From Thraustochytrium sp. TN22 (lineage: Eukaryota; Sar; Bigyra; Thraustochytrida; Thraustochytriidae), in NCBI GenBank assembly GCA_013306675.1, contig JABLUY010000051.1:62001-126000 (forward strand): a stretch of 64,000 nucleotides of DNA, in the 5' to 3' direction. The translations under genes and the position numbers were made by a program. The first letter of the stretch is position 1; each line of letters starts with the position of its first letter. Under the pieces are notes generated by a model that was not told where the DNA came from, searched no databases, and worked only from the letters and a program-made list of their open reading frames with translations. Positions 29,341 through 38,900 of this stretch are shown piece after piece.

Positions 29341-29777
29341 ACCGGCAGCGGCCACGGCGAGCCTCCAGCGGCACTGGCAGGCCGCGTCCTCATTCAAGTC
29401 ATCCTCGCCCCATGGCGCGCACGCGTGGCTCTCGCGCAGCGTCCTGTGCCGCGCCGAGGCGCGCAGCCAGCCAGCGCCGCTGCCCTGCAGGCGCCGCCGC
29501 CGCTGCAGGCGGTCGCGTGCGCGGCGCAGGCCTGGAGCACTGCGGCTTCACAGTCAGCTCAGCTCAGCTGGCGGCGAAGAAGGAGCAAGCACGCGCCGCC
29601 GACCTGCGAGTAGCCAGCGAGAGGGAGAGGGAGCTGCAGCGAGCTCACTGTCAGTAGGTCGCGGCGACAGACCCGTGACGCCCCCCGGGACGCAGCCAGG
29701 TACGAGCGCGGCGACCTGAGGGCGGCGGCGGCACGCAGGGCAGAGCGAGCGAGCGAGCGGGCGAGCGGGCCGGCGCC
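29341..29777. other. 5' flank of the KH-Smr gene
   Basis: GC-rich sequence with a (GCGA)n-like run at 29745-29765 immediately before the KH-Smr ATG. No gene or clear promoter element seen. Confidence 0.45.
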
Positions 29778-30788
29778 ATGACGGGGTCGCAGCAGGCGCA
29801 GCTGGTGGTGACGGTGCCCAAGAACTTGCAGGGCAAGGTGATCGGGCGCGGTGGCGCCACGCTCAAAGACATCGAGTCCGACTACGGCGTGGACCTGCGC
29901 ATGCCGGCGCGAGACTCGGACTCCGAGGAGGTGGTCATCGTCGGGCCGGCGGACAAGATTGAATTTGCCAAGCGCCGCGTGCTCGACATTATCGGCCAGG
30001 CGCCAGACGTGACCGGCGACGCGCGCGCCGCGGCGCAAAAGCTCTACGACGAGGCAGATCGCCTCTTCGAGGCCGCGCGCAACGCCGGGAGCAAGGACGA
30101 GGAGCACCGTCTCAAGGACCAGGCCCACGCCAAGCGCCGCGAGGCCGAGGAGGCCAACGAGCGCGCCGCGCAGACCATCTTCAACCACAAGAACGGCGGC
30201 TACGGCCTCGACCAGATGGATCTGCACGGACTCTACGTCAAGGAGGCCATGCATTTTGTGCAGGAGCGCCTGCAAAAGATCGACTCTCAGTTGCGCGCCA
30301 AGCAGATGGACCTTGTCATCATCCCCGGCCAGGGCATTCACTCCTCGGGCGCCGCCAAGCTCAAGCCCACCGTCGCCGAGTACCTGCGCGACAATGGCTA
30401 CCCGTTCGAGCTCGACGAGGCCGGCGGCCAGTTCACCGTCTCCTTCAAGGGCGCCGAGGAGCAGCCCGTCCAGCCCTCGCAGCCGCAGTCGCAGCCGCAG
30501 TCGCAGCCCCAGCCCCAGCAGTCCAAGCCGCAGGCCCAGCCTCAGCCCACGCACGCGCAACCTCAGGCCGCGCCCTCGCACCAGCAGCCGCCGTCGCAGC
30601 AGCAGCAGCAGCAGCAGCATGAGCGGGGCGAGCCGACCTGGTGCGACCTGTTGCTCAAGTGCTTCACGCTCTTCATGTCTTCAAGCGGGGCCAAGGAGGA
30701 CTCCGCCTCCAAGTCTGCCAGCACCCAGCAGCCCGCCGGCGCGCCGCGCCAGCAAGCGCAGCCGGAGCGCAACGTTGCCACCGTTTGA
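29778..30788 (+). CDS. KH-DUF1771-Smr domain RNA-binding protein / candidate endonuclease
   Basis: A 336-residue protein joining three nucleic-acid modules. The KH domain (about 8-76) has the GXXG loop GRGG at 23-26. DUF1771 (about 82-145) is the Ala/Lys/Glu helix pair usually found before Smr (AAQKLYDEADRLFEAA). The Smr domain (about 147-222) has DLHG at 148-151 and a GQGIHSSG motif, where the family has GxGxHS or GRGLHS. Smr domains act as RNA or DNA nickases, in N4BP2 and plant and fungal relatives. A Gln/Pro/Ser-rich linker (225-290) and a short hydrophobic C-terminal motif (LLLKCFTLFMSSSG) follow. The start is fixed by KH homology. Convergent with the FAF1-like gene (123 bases between stops). 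The RNA target is unknown, with mRNA surveillance or ribosome rescue the likely area. Confidence 0.9.
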   Translation: MTGSQQAQLVVTVPKNLQGKVIGRGGATLKDIESDYGVDLRMPARDSDSEEVVIVGPADKIEFAKRRVLDIIGQAPDVTGDARAAAQKLYDEADRLFEAARNAGSKDEEHRLKDQAHAKRREAEEANERAAQTIFNHKNGGYGLDQMDLHGLYVKEAMHFVQERLQKIDSQLRAKQMDLVIIPGQGIHSSGAAKLKPTVAEYLRDNGYPFELDEAGGQFTVSFKGAEEQPVQPSQPQSQPQSQPQPQQSKPQAQPQPTHAQPQAAPSHQQPPSQQQQQQQHERGEPTWCDLLLKCFTLFMSSSGAKEDSASKSASTQQPAGAPRQQAQPERNVATV

Positions 30789-30911
30789 TGATCTTCACAG
30801 GTGCGCAGGTAGCTTGGCCATGCATACTTTCCGTTCAATTTACTTACTCCTTTACAGCGGACGGCTCGCTCGGCCGTGAATTCACATTGTGTGCCTCGCA
30901 CTCACAGTCAG

Positions 30912-31478
30912 TCACTGCGGCTCCTTGAACATGCGGAGCACGCCGCCGCGCATGCGGCCGTCCTGCCAATAGTCCACCTCGTCGCCGCGCCGCTTCTCCT
31001 TGGACCCGGTCTGCTTGCGCTTCTTGCGCTCGTGGCCCGTGAGTACCCCGGACTCCTTGATGTCCGCCTCGCGCTTGGCCGTGCGCTTCGCCACCGTCTT
31101 GTCGCGCGAGAACATCACCTTGAGCGGCACTTTCTCGCGCTTGTCCGGCTTGAACCCGAGCTTGGCCAGACGCTTCGCCTCGTAGGCCTTCTTGTCACGC
31201 TTCGCGAGCCCGGTCGCGCCCAGCTCCATCACCTCGTTGAAGATCGCCTCACGGTCTGCTGCCTCTGCGCGCTGCTCGCGCCGCTCCTCCTCGCGTTTGC
31301 GCTTGCGGTCCTCCGCCGTCTCGGCGCGCTTCGGCGCCGCCGTCACCGTGGTCGCCTTGGTCGCCTTGCCCTTGCCCTTGGCCGCTTGACTCGGCCCACC
31401 GCGCGCCCATCCGGGCGCCGAGGGCTCCGCGAACTCCACCACCTCCACCTGCCGCGCGCGCGACCGCGGCCGGCTCAT
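30912..31478 (-). CDS. FAF1/C1orf131-like protein (DUF4602), small-subunit rRNA processing
   Basis: A 188-residue basic protein. The C-terminal two thirds match the DUF4602 pattern: FNEVMELGATGLAKRDKKAY, then LAKLGFKPDKREKVPLKV, a KKRKQTG basic run and a Gly-containing GRMRGGVLRMFKEP end. Family members yeast Faf1 and human C1orf131 are small-subunit processome factors needed for 18S rRNA maturation in the nucleolus. The N-terminal 60 residues (MSRPRSRARQVEVVEFAEP) are low complexity and basic. ATG 31478 is preferred because the open frame further upstream covers the TTGGG microsatellite. The assignment rests on this short conserved block, so it is probable rather than certain. Confidence 0.7.
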   Translation of the reverse strand: MSRPRSRARQVEVVEFAEPSAPGWARGGPSQAAKGKGKATKATTVTAAPKRAETAEDRKRKREEERREQRAEAADREAIFNEVMELGATGLAKRDKKAYEAKRLAKLGFKPDKREKVPLKVMFSRDKTVAKRTAKREADIKESGVLTGHERKKRKQTGSKEKRRGDEVDYWQDGRMRGGVLRMFKEPQ

Positions 31479-31945
31479 CCTGCCTGCCTGCCTGCCCGCC
31501 TGCCCGCTCGCCCGCGCGCGCGCCCGCCCGCGCCGCAGTGCCCAGTCTGCTGCGCCTTGCCCTTGTTTTTCCTCTGGTGCTGCGCATGGGCAGCGCTTGG
31601 CCGGCGCTTGGCTGGCTGGTGGTCTCCGCCAGGCCCACCATGATGGCCAACACAACAGCCAGGAGGGAGTTGTCGGCCGATCTCTCATCAAGGCAAGAGA
31701 CACGTCGACGTTGGGTTGGGTTGGGCTATGTTGGGTTGGGTTGGGTTGGGGCAAGCAAGGAAGCGGGCATGCCATGATGGAGACGTCAGATTCTGGGCGC
31801 ATGGGCATGACTCGAGGATGCGTGCCTTATTACATTTACTGTTAGGCCCTAGGCCAGAGCCGCGCAAGCTCTCGGTCTGTCACCGTGAGAGACGCCGCCT
31901 CGCGCCTACATTTCATTGGTCAGATACAGCGCAGGGCGTCTACAA
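31479..31945. other. spacer between FAF1-like and guanylate kinase genes
   Basis: Contains the TTGGG array and the guanylate kinase 3' flank. No gene seen. Confidence 0.5.
31711..31751. repeat. TTGGG pentanucleotide array
   Basis: Seven TTGGG units interrupted once by CTATG. It looks telomere-like but has a 5-base unit and is internal, upstream of the FAF1-like start. Confidence 0.85.
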
Positions 31946-32596
31946 TCAGTGCGAATCGGCATCCCCTACCGCTGACGGAAACCACTTGGTGACGAGGCGG
32001 CGCAGAATCGGATACGAGTGGGTCCAGGAGTCGTAGTTGACAATGGTGGTGTCGACGAGCGCGTCCAGCTTGCAAAACTCAATCTCAACGACGGCCTGCT
32101 TGAGGCGACGCTGGATCTGGTCCTCGGCCTCCGTGCCGCGGCTGCGCAGGCGGGTCTCTAGCTCCTCGAAGGACGGCGGGACGATGCCGACGACGCGGGC
32201 CTCCACGGCATCGGCCGCGGCACGAATGCTGCGCACACCCTGCATGTCCACGTCCATGAGGACAACCTTGCCCTGGTCGCCGACGGTCTTGAGCGCGCGC
32301 AGGCTCGTGCCGTACATGTTCCCATGCAGGTTGACGTGCTCCACGAACTCACCGCGCGCCACAGCCGCCCGCATGTCCTCTACCGTCGTAAAGTGGTAGT
32401 CCACGCCGTCCCGCTCGCCCTCGCGCGGCCGCCGCGTTGTGTGGCTCACCGACAGCCCGAAGGCGCCCGGCAGCTCCTCCAGAAGAAGGCGCGCCAGGGT
32501 GCTCTTGCCGGCGCCCGACGGCCCGCACAGCACCAACACCTGCGGCTTGCCCGCGTTGGCGGCCGCCGCGCTCAGCAGCCGCCGCTGCAGTCCCAT
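31946..32596 (-). CDS. GUK1: guanylate kinase
   Basis: A 216-residue GMP kinase (ATP + GMP to ADP + GDP), of standard length. The P-loop is GPSGAGKSTL at about residue 25. The GMP-binding part shows LSVSHTTRRPREGERDGVDY and FVEHVNLHGNMYGTS, the family's S-x-T-x2-x-R and E-x-a-x3-x-x-Y-G-T patterns. The Mg/ATP face includes VVLMDVDMQGVRSIR, and the lid region has ELETRLRSRGTEAEDQIQRRL. ATG 32596 is the first in frame and leaves a short leader (MGLQRRLLSAAAANAG) that could be a weak mitochondrial signal or simply the cytosolic N-terminus. Divergent from the giant coiled-coil gene with 374 bases between the starts. Confidence 0.96.
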   Translation of the reverse strand: MGLQRRLLSAAAANAGKPQVLVLCGPSGAGKSTLARLLLEELPGAFGLSVSHTTRRPREGERDGVDYHFTTVEDMRAAVARGEFVEHVNLHGNMYGTSLRALKTVGDQGKVVLMDVDMQGVRSIRAAADAVEARVVGIVPPSFEELETRLRSRGTEAEDQIQRRLKQAVVEIEFCKLDALVDTTIVNYDSWTHSYPILRRLVTKWFPSAVGDADSH

Positions 32597-32970
32597 CTCC
32601 GCACGCGCTGCTTCGTTCGCCTCGGGCTGCCTTTTGCGCCCCGGTCCCTTGGGCTCTGACTGCCTGCTCGCTTGCTTCGCCTGCTTGCTCCGCCTTGCTT
32701 CAAGTTGGTGACCGCCTGCCACTGGCTGGTGTGAATGATTATGACGGCCGGGTGAGGACCCAGTGTGCACCACGGGAACGCGGGGAGAGCGGTACGTTGA
32801 GCATTTGCGCTCCCTTTTTCTCTCTCTCTCTCTCTCTCCCTCTCTCTTCAAGGACTCCTTCTTCGTGGGCTCGCTCAAGCTGGCCCGCTCCGGCTCGCCC
32901 CTGGGCTCCGCCGCGGCAGGCGGCAGACCTCTTCCTGATCCTGCCGAGGCGCGGTCGGCTGCCGGCGGCC
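32597..32970. other. divergent promoter region with (CT)n tract
   Basis: Spans both starts (guanylate kinase and giant coiled-coil). It holds a (CT)n pyrimidine tract at about 32820-32848, as seen near initiation sites of some TATA-less genes. Confidence 0.5.
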
Positions 32971-35900
32971 ATGCAGCGGGCCCGGGCAGCGGCCTCCAAG
33001 GCCGATGCAGACGGAGAGGAGGACGAGGAGGAGGGCGTGCAGGAGTCCGAGTCCGAGTCCGGGGCGGAGACTAGCGAGACGTCCGACGAGGAAGATGAGG
33101 ACGACGACGAGAGCGAGGATGTAGAGGAAGACCCGGAGGAGATGGAGCGCATCGCGCTGGAGCAGTGGAAGGACCGCGGCTTTGACGAAAAGGACTTCAC
33201 CGTGGAGAAGATGTACGAGATCTGGGCGCGCGAAGAAGAGGAGGGCCTTGGGCGCGCGCGCGGCACCAACAACCTGCAGCGCAAACTCGAGCTCCTCCAG
33301 GTGGGTCAGGAAGCGGAGGTCTTCAATGCCGCTGAGCTGAAGCAGATGGCGCGTGCCAAAGCGGAGCAGCTGCGCCAGGGCGCCCAGGAGCTCGCCCTCG
33401 AGGCCAAGGACCGCGTGACGCCCGCCTTCCTCAAGCGCATCCTGCACCAGCGCAAGTACGAGCGCGGCATCCAGGAGCGCATTAGGGTCGCGCAGCGCCA
33501 GCACGACGCACGCCTCGAGCGCAAGCGACGCAAGCGCGAGGCACGCGCCGCGGACCGCCTCGAGCAGGAGAAGCAAAGGGAGCGCGTCGCGCGCCAAGAG
33601 CAATTCAAGGCCTTTCGGCGCCAGCAGCGCGAGGAGGCACGCCTACGCGACAAGAAGGCCGCCTCCGACGCTATTCTCGCGCGGCGCGACAGGGAGCGCG
33701 AGGCGAAGCTGCGAGAGGACGAGGAGCGTCGCTTGCAGCACCTCGCCCGCGAGGAGGCCCACACCCGCAAGCGCCGCCGCCAGGACATCAAGGCTTGGCT
33801 CGAGACGCAGCGCACCGGTACAAAGGAGGCCGCCCAGCTTCGCGCGGCGCGCGAGCAGCGTGACGAGGACCGCGCCGTTCTGGTCCGAACGCGCTTCAAG
33901 CAGGAGACCACGGCGCACGAGGCGCAGCTCTTGGATGAGGCAGAGGGCGTTCCAGCGCTGTCTGCCGGCCTCCCTGGCGTCTTCAGTAAACCCCTCGGCC
34001 GCAAGGTTGCCAGCGAGGAGCCCGGCACGCCCACCGTGGAGCTCGGCTCAAGCGACGATGTCTCAGTCGAGGTGGCGCTTCTCGAGGCGCGCCTCATGGA
34101 GGCCGAGTCGGCTGCGCGGGAGGCTGAGACGCGCGTCCCAGAAACCCTCGTCGCGCTTCAGGCCAGCGAGCAGGAGGCCGCACTGGTCGAAGAGCAGCTC
34201 GCACGTCTCGAGGTGGAGCTCGAGCAGATCGACCGCGAACAGACGGACTTCCGCGCCAGCCGGCTCAAGCCGCCCCGTCGCGAGCCAAATCGCGCCGAGA
34301 TGGAGCGCATGGACACCCTCTCGAAGCGCAAGTTCGACCTGCTTGCGCGGATTCAAAACGACCTTCGCCCGCGGCTCGACGCCGCGCGCCTCGCGCAACC
34401 TGCGCTGCGCGACGCTTGCCGCCTGGCCAAGGACCGGGCGGCCATGCTCTGGGAGGACGCTCAGGCTCGGCGGCGAGATCTGGGCGCCAGACTTGAGCTG
34501 CAGCCCGAGCTCCCGATGGTCGTGGGCAGGGCGCTGCACAAGGTTGCCGGCTCTGCGGCCCCGCTTGACGCGGGTGCCATTGTGCAGCGCAGCCGAGCTG
34601 AGCTCCTCAAGCACGCCGCCAAGGAGCTTGACAAGCACCAAAAGGACCTCACGCGCATGGCACAGCGCCGCGTCGCCGCGCACGAGGAGCAGTTCTTTCT
34701 CAAGGCGGAGCTGGAGCTGTCCAAGACACGCCTCGCCGACGCCGAGGACCGTATTCGCCGAGCCCAAAAGGCGCGCCTGCGCAATGACCTTGTGCTCGCC
34801 ATTGAGTCCTTCTTCCAGCGCGGCGGCCTCGCCAATCTCGCCAAGGCTGCAGTTGACCTGAGTGGCGTGCTGGATTGGTGGCACGCGCACTTTCCCGAGG
34901 GCACTCGCAACGTGGACATGGTCGAGGACGACCGCGACAAGACCGACGAGGACGACCGGCCCATGCACCAGCGCTGCGGCGTGCAGGCCGGCACTGAGGA
35001 CAGCATTGGGTTCGTCGAGGGCGTTGTGCAGCTGCCAAAGCACCGCTTGTATCGTGTACGCCTTGAGGTTGCGCGCTTCCTACGCACCTCTGGCGCAATC
35101 GTGGACTCCACGGACCACGTCAGTATTCGCCTCGGACCCTCCCTGCAGCAACTCACACTCATCACCAAGGCCTTCAACGCCCCGGCCCCAGGTCAGCCGC
35201 ACGGCGCCCCAGTCGTGCACGCCGTTTCCACGCTCATCGCCGGCTCCGCGGTGGCCTATCGCTTCGACTTTCGAAGCGCGACGCCGAGCTGCGCTCTCAT
35301 GGTGCGCAACGGCACCTTCGAGGAGGACACCGGCCGCAGCGATGACGAGGCGAATTACGAGGCAAGCGAGACGGCGGGCGTAGGTGAACCCGCAGGCGAC
35401 CACGGGAGCGCTGGTGGCCACGTCTTATCCAGCTATGTGCGGCAGCTGCGGATCGAGCAGGCACAGGGCAAGGACCGTGCAAACTTCCTGCTCGAGGAGC
35501 TCATTCGCGCCAAGGAGTGCACCCAGGCGTTCTGGGACTCCACCATTTTTCAGGGCACGCAGCAGCGCTTCGAGCGCAAGACCTTCCTCACCATGCTGGA
35601 GACCACGCTACGCGACGAGCTCGCCAAGCAGGCGGAAGTAGAGCAGCGCAAGAAGGCGCGCAAGGAGGCGCTTCTGAAGCTCCATGGCGTGCATCAAGGG
35701 AACGCCCGTGGCGGCCAGGCCGCACCCCTCGTGCAGGCGCGCAAGCGGAGCGCGGCCCGCGTCATGCATGAGCAGCTCTCGCAGCGCAAGCTTATCGACA
35801 ACCGGCTCCTGAAGAGCCTGCAGCGCGAGGCCGAGATCGACGAGAAGGTCATGCTTGCCAAGGAGCGCTTCGTGAACCGCAAGCGTCGCGGTATCGACGG

Positions 35901-38900
35901 GGCTTCCGCCATGGAGGAGGCGCAGCGTCTCCTGGGCCGCAAGCTAGAGATCCTCTTCACCGACCCGCCGCGCTGGCGGGTCGGCAAGGTGCTCGACCTG
36001 GAGGCCTCCTGGGTGGACCAGGGCACGCGCCTCCGCGTCTTGCACAAGGTGGAGTACTCCGACGATCCTCCCGGCGTCCATACCTGGGACGAGCTGCTCC
36101 AGCGCCGCTTCATCGAGCTCAAGGTTGACGTCGGCGACGTCGAGGAGCGTCGCCGCATGCACGAGGATCGCATGCGCGAGCGCCGCGACGCCGAGCGCGC
36201 CGAGCGTGAGCGTGTTGCGCGCGAGGAGGCCGAGGAGGCGGCCGAAATCGAGGCCCGCGCAGCGCGTGAGAAAGACTTGCTCCTGAGCAAGGCCAGCGAG
36301 GCGCTTGCCGCCGCTAAAACGCGCATCCACCAGGAGACGGCCTTCGCGATCGATACGAGCAGCCAGGTAAAGACCACGGCTGAGGAGACCACGCAAGAGA
36401 TCCGCACACAGCTCCTCGCGTCTGCGCAAGAGGAGATGCGCGGCGCGGGCGGCGTCAGCCGCCGCATGCGACAGGAGATCGCGCGAACCGCCCGCGACCT
36501 GGCCACCGAAAAGATTGCGGACAAGGCGGTGCGCGCTGCCGAAGCCGACATCCGTGAGCACTGGCAGCACCAGCTGCGCCTCCTCAAGGACCGCCATCGC
36601 GAAATCGCAGACGCTTTCGCGGAGAAGCTGCGCGATCGCCGTGAGGCCGAGGCCGCAGTTTTACGCGCGAAGCGCCAGACGGGCCTCCAGGCGCGCCAGA
36701 GCCAGCGCCAGGACCTGGGCAAGCTGCTCGCGCTCGTCGAAATCGACAAGGCCAGCGCACCGGCCTCGCGCTGCGAGCACCGCCGCGTGCGCTACTGGGG
36801 TACGCAGTACAAGCATGGCGTGCGCTGCCTTCGCTGCAACATGGAGCTCTCCGACTCGCACAGGGACGCTTCGCAGGCCTGGGAGACCGACGCAGACATC
36901 GGTGCTGCGGTCTTTCGCCACCGCCGCGCCGAGGCAAGCTTCGTGTGCCGTTCCCCGACGCGACGCGACCGTGTCGCCGCCGAGCGCCTGCGCCTTGAGA
37001 AGGAGGACCGCGTCACGGACCTGGCCGGCCGCGATCTCGTGGGCGCCCGTCTTGCGCTCAACCTGCGCAAATTCAACGACCGCCACCTTATCGGAATCGC
37101 CCCGGCGAGCGTCCCGGCGAGCGCAGCCAAGAGCACGGAGCTTGCAAAAAAGGTTGAAGAGCCGGAGGCCGTCCTCGAGGACAACCAGAGTGCGCGCGCC
37201 CCGGAAGTCGATGAAGACGATGACCCGACGCCGCTCCTGACGCGCTTCGAGCAACGCCAGGCCGTGCGTGCCGACTATCTCGCCCACTTTGCGCGCGTGC
37301 GTAACTTCAAGGCACGCATCGCCGCCCTGCACACGGACCGCGAGAACCTCGCGCGCGAGCGGCGCGAGTCCACGGAGGCCCTCGAAGAGGCGCACCGCGA
37401 CAACGTTGGCCTCGAGCAACGCACCCTCCACCTGGAGACCGAGTACCACCGGGCTGGCACACTGCTCCGAAAACGACGAGAGACTATCGCGCATGTAGAG
37501 GAGCTGGAGAACGAGCTTGACGCCTCGCTGGACCGCCGCGCGCAGGCGGAGCTGGTGGATGACGCCGTAAGCCGGGACCTCTTCAAGGCCGAGGCCACCC
37601 TCGACCGGGAGAGCGACGAGGCGCGCCGCGCTCTGGTGGCAAGTGAGCGCCTAGACAGGGACAAGGCCGAGGCAGAGACGAGGCTGGCAAAGAGCCAAGC
37701 CGACCTCGAAGAGGCGCGCGGTGCGCAGGCCGAGGCGCAGACCGCGCTTCACACCATTCGCTGGCAGCAGCGGGGCGGGCCGGTGATCTGGCCTCCTTAC
37801 GCGCGCCGACTTGGCATGGCCGACATCCTCTTCTGCCGCCTAGCGGACCCCAAGAAGAAGCCGGGCTCTGTGGATATGGTCAAGATTCGTCTGCGCTGCG
37901 GGCGAAGCCAGGTCGTCTTTTTGTACGCGCCGCTGCAGCCGCTCATCGATGCCGAGGTCGAGCGCGAGCGCCGCGAGCATCCGCTCATGGAGGCTGAGGA
38001 CGCCGCGTCCAGGTCCTACCAGGTCTCCGAGGATCGTCTTCGCGCCGAGAATTTGCGCTTGATGCGTGCCGAAGAGGACGCACAGCGCCTCGTGGAGCGC
38101 GAGATCTTGCGTGAGCTTGTCGAGGAGCGCAACGTTGAAGAGGCCCGCGGTGAGGCAATGCTGAACGCGATGAACGTTCTGCAACTCAAGTGGAAGCGCC
38201 AGCAGCTCAAGCGGCTCGCGCGCGACCGCATCAATCGCGAGCACCTCGCGCTCGTGGAGGCGCTGGCCAAATTCGACCTGGAAGGCCCAACCAAGGAGAC
38301 CCCGCGCGCGCCGGAGCCCTATCCGAAGAAGAAGCGCCGGCGTCTGCGCCGCCTCGCCTACCTGGAGATGTGCGGCCTCTTCCTCGACGAGCAGGCCGAC
38401 CTGGCGGAGGCCGAGGTGCGTGTGCGCTACCGCACGCTGCGCGCGAACGAGGTGCGCGACGCGGCCATCAGAACCATCATCCAAGAGATGATCGACCAAG
38501 AGTCCGCCCAGATTGCTACCTCGTACCACGCCAGCTCGCTCGATACCGCGCAGCGCCACATGGACGAGTCTGGCGTGTACTTGTTGCAAGACCGCACGGT
38601 GCCGCCCGCCGGGGCTGTGCGCGGGCAGGCGCCGATGGAAACTGCCCAGGTGGAGCGAGACGAGGGCCGCCCGCCCGCGCTAACGAGTCAAATGCACTTC
38701 GAGGTGTACCGGGACCTCTCACGTCTCCGCCGCGCCCGGCAGGTCGAGCTGGAGCGCCTCCTCGCGCACTGGGCACACCACAACGAGCTAGAGAAGGCGC
38801 GCATCGAGGCGGAGAAGGCGTGGGAGGCCCGTGCCGTGGAACGCGCGCGCGAGGAGGCCGAGAACGACGCGATGGAGCTTGAGGACCTGGCGCTGCGGCA

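Noticed and set aside
28719-29657. Arg/Ala/Pro-rich plus-strand frame through the TCGCC array
   Set aside because: The array is open in all frames and the rest is composition-driven.
31711-31751. Interstitial telomere
   Set aside because: The unit is TTGGG, five bases, interrupted and internal; it fits the other pentanucleotide arrays better.
32437-32970. N-terminal extension of the giant coiled-coil gene
   Set aside because: No in-frame ATG there; translation looks like UTR and overlaps guanylate kinase on the other strand.
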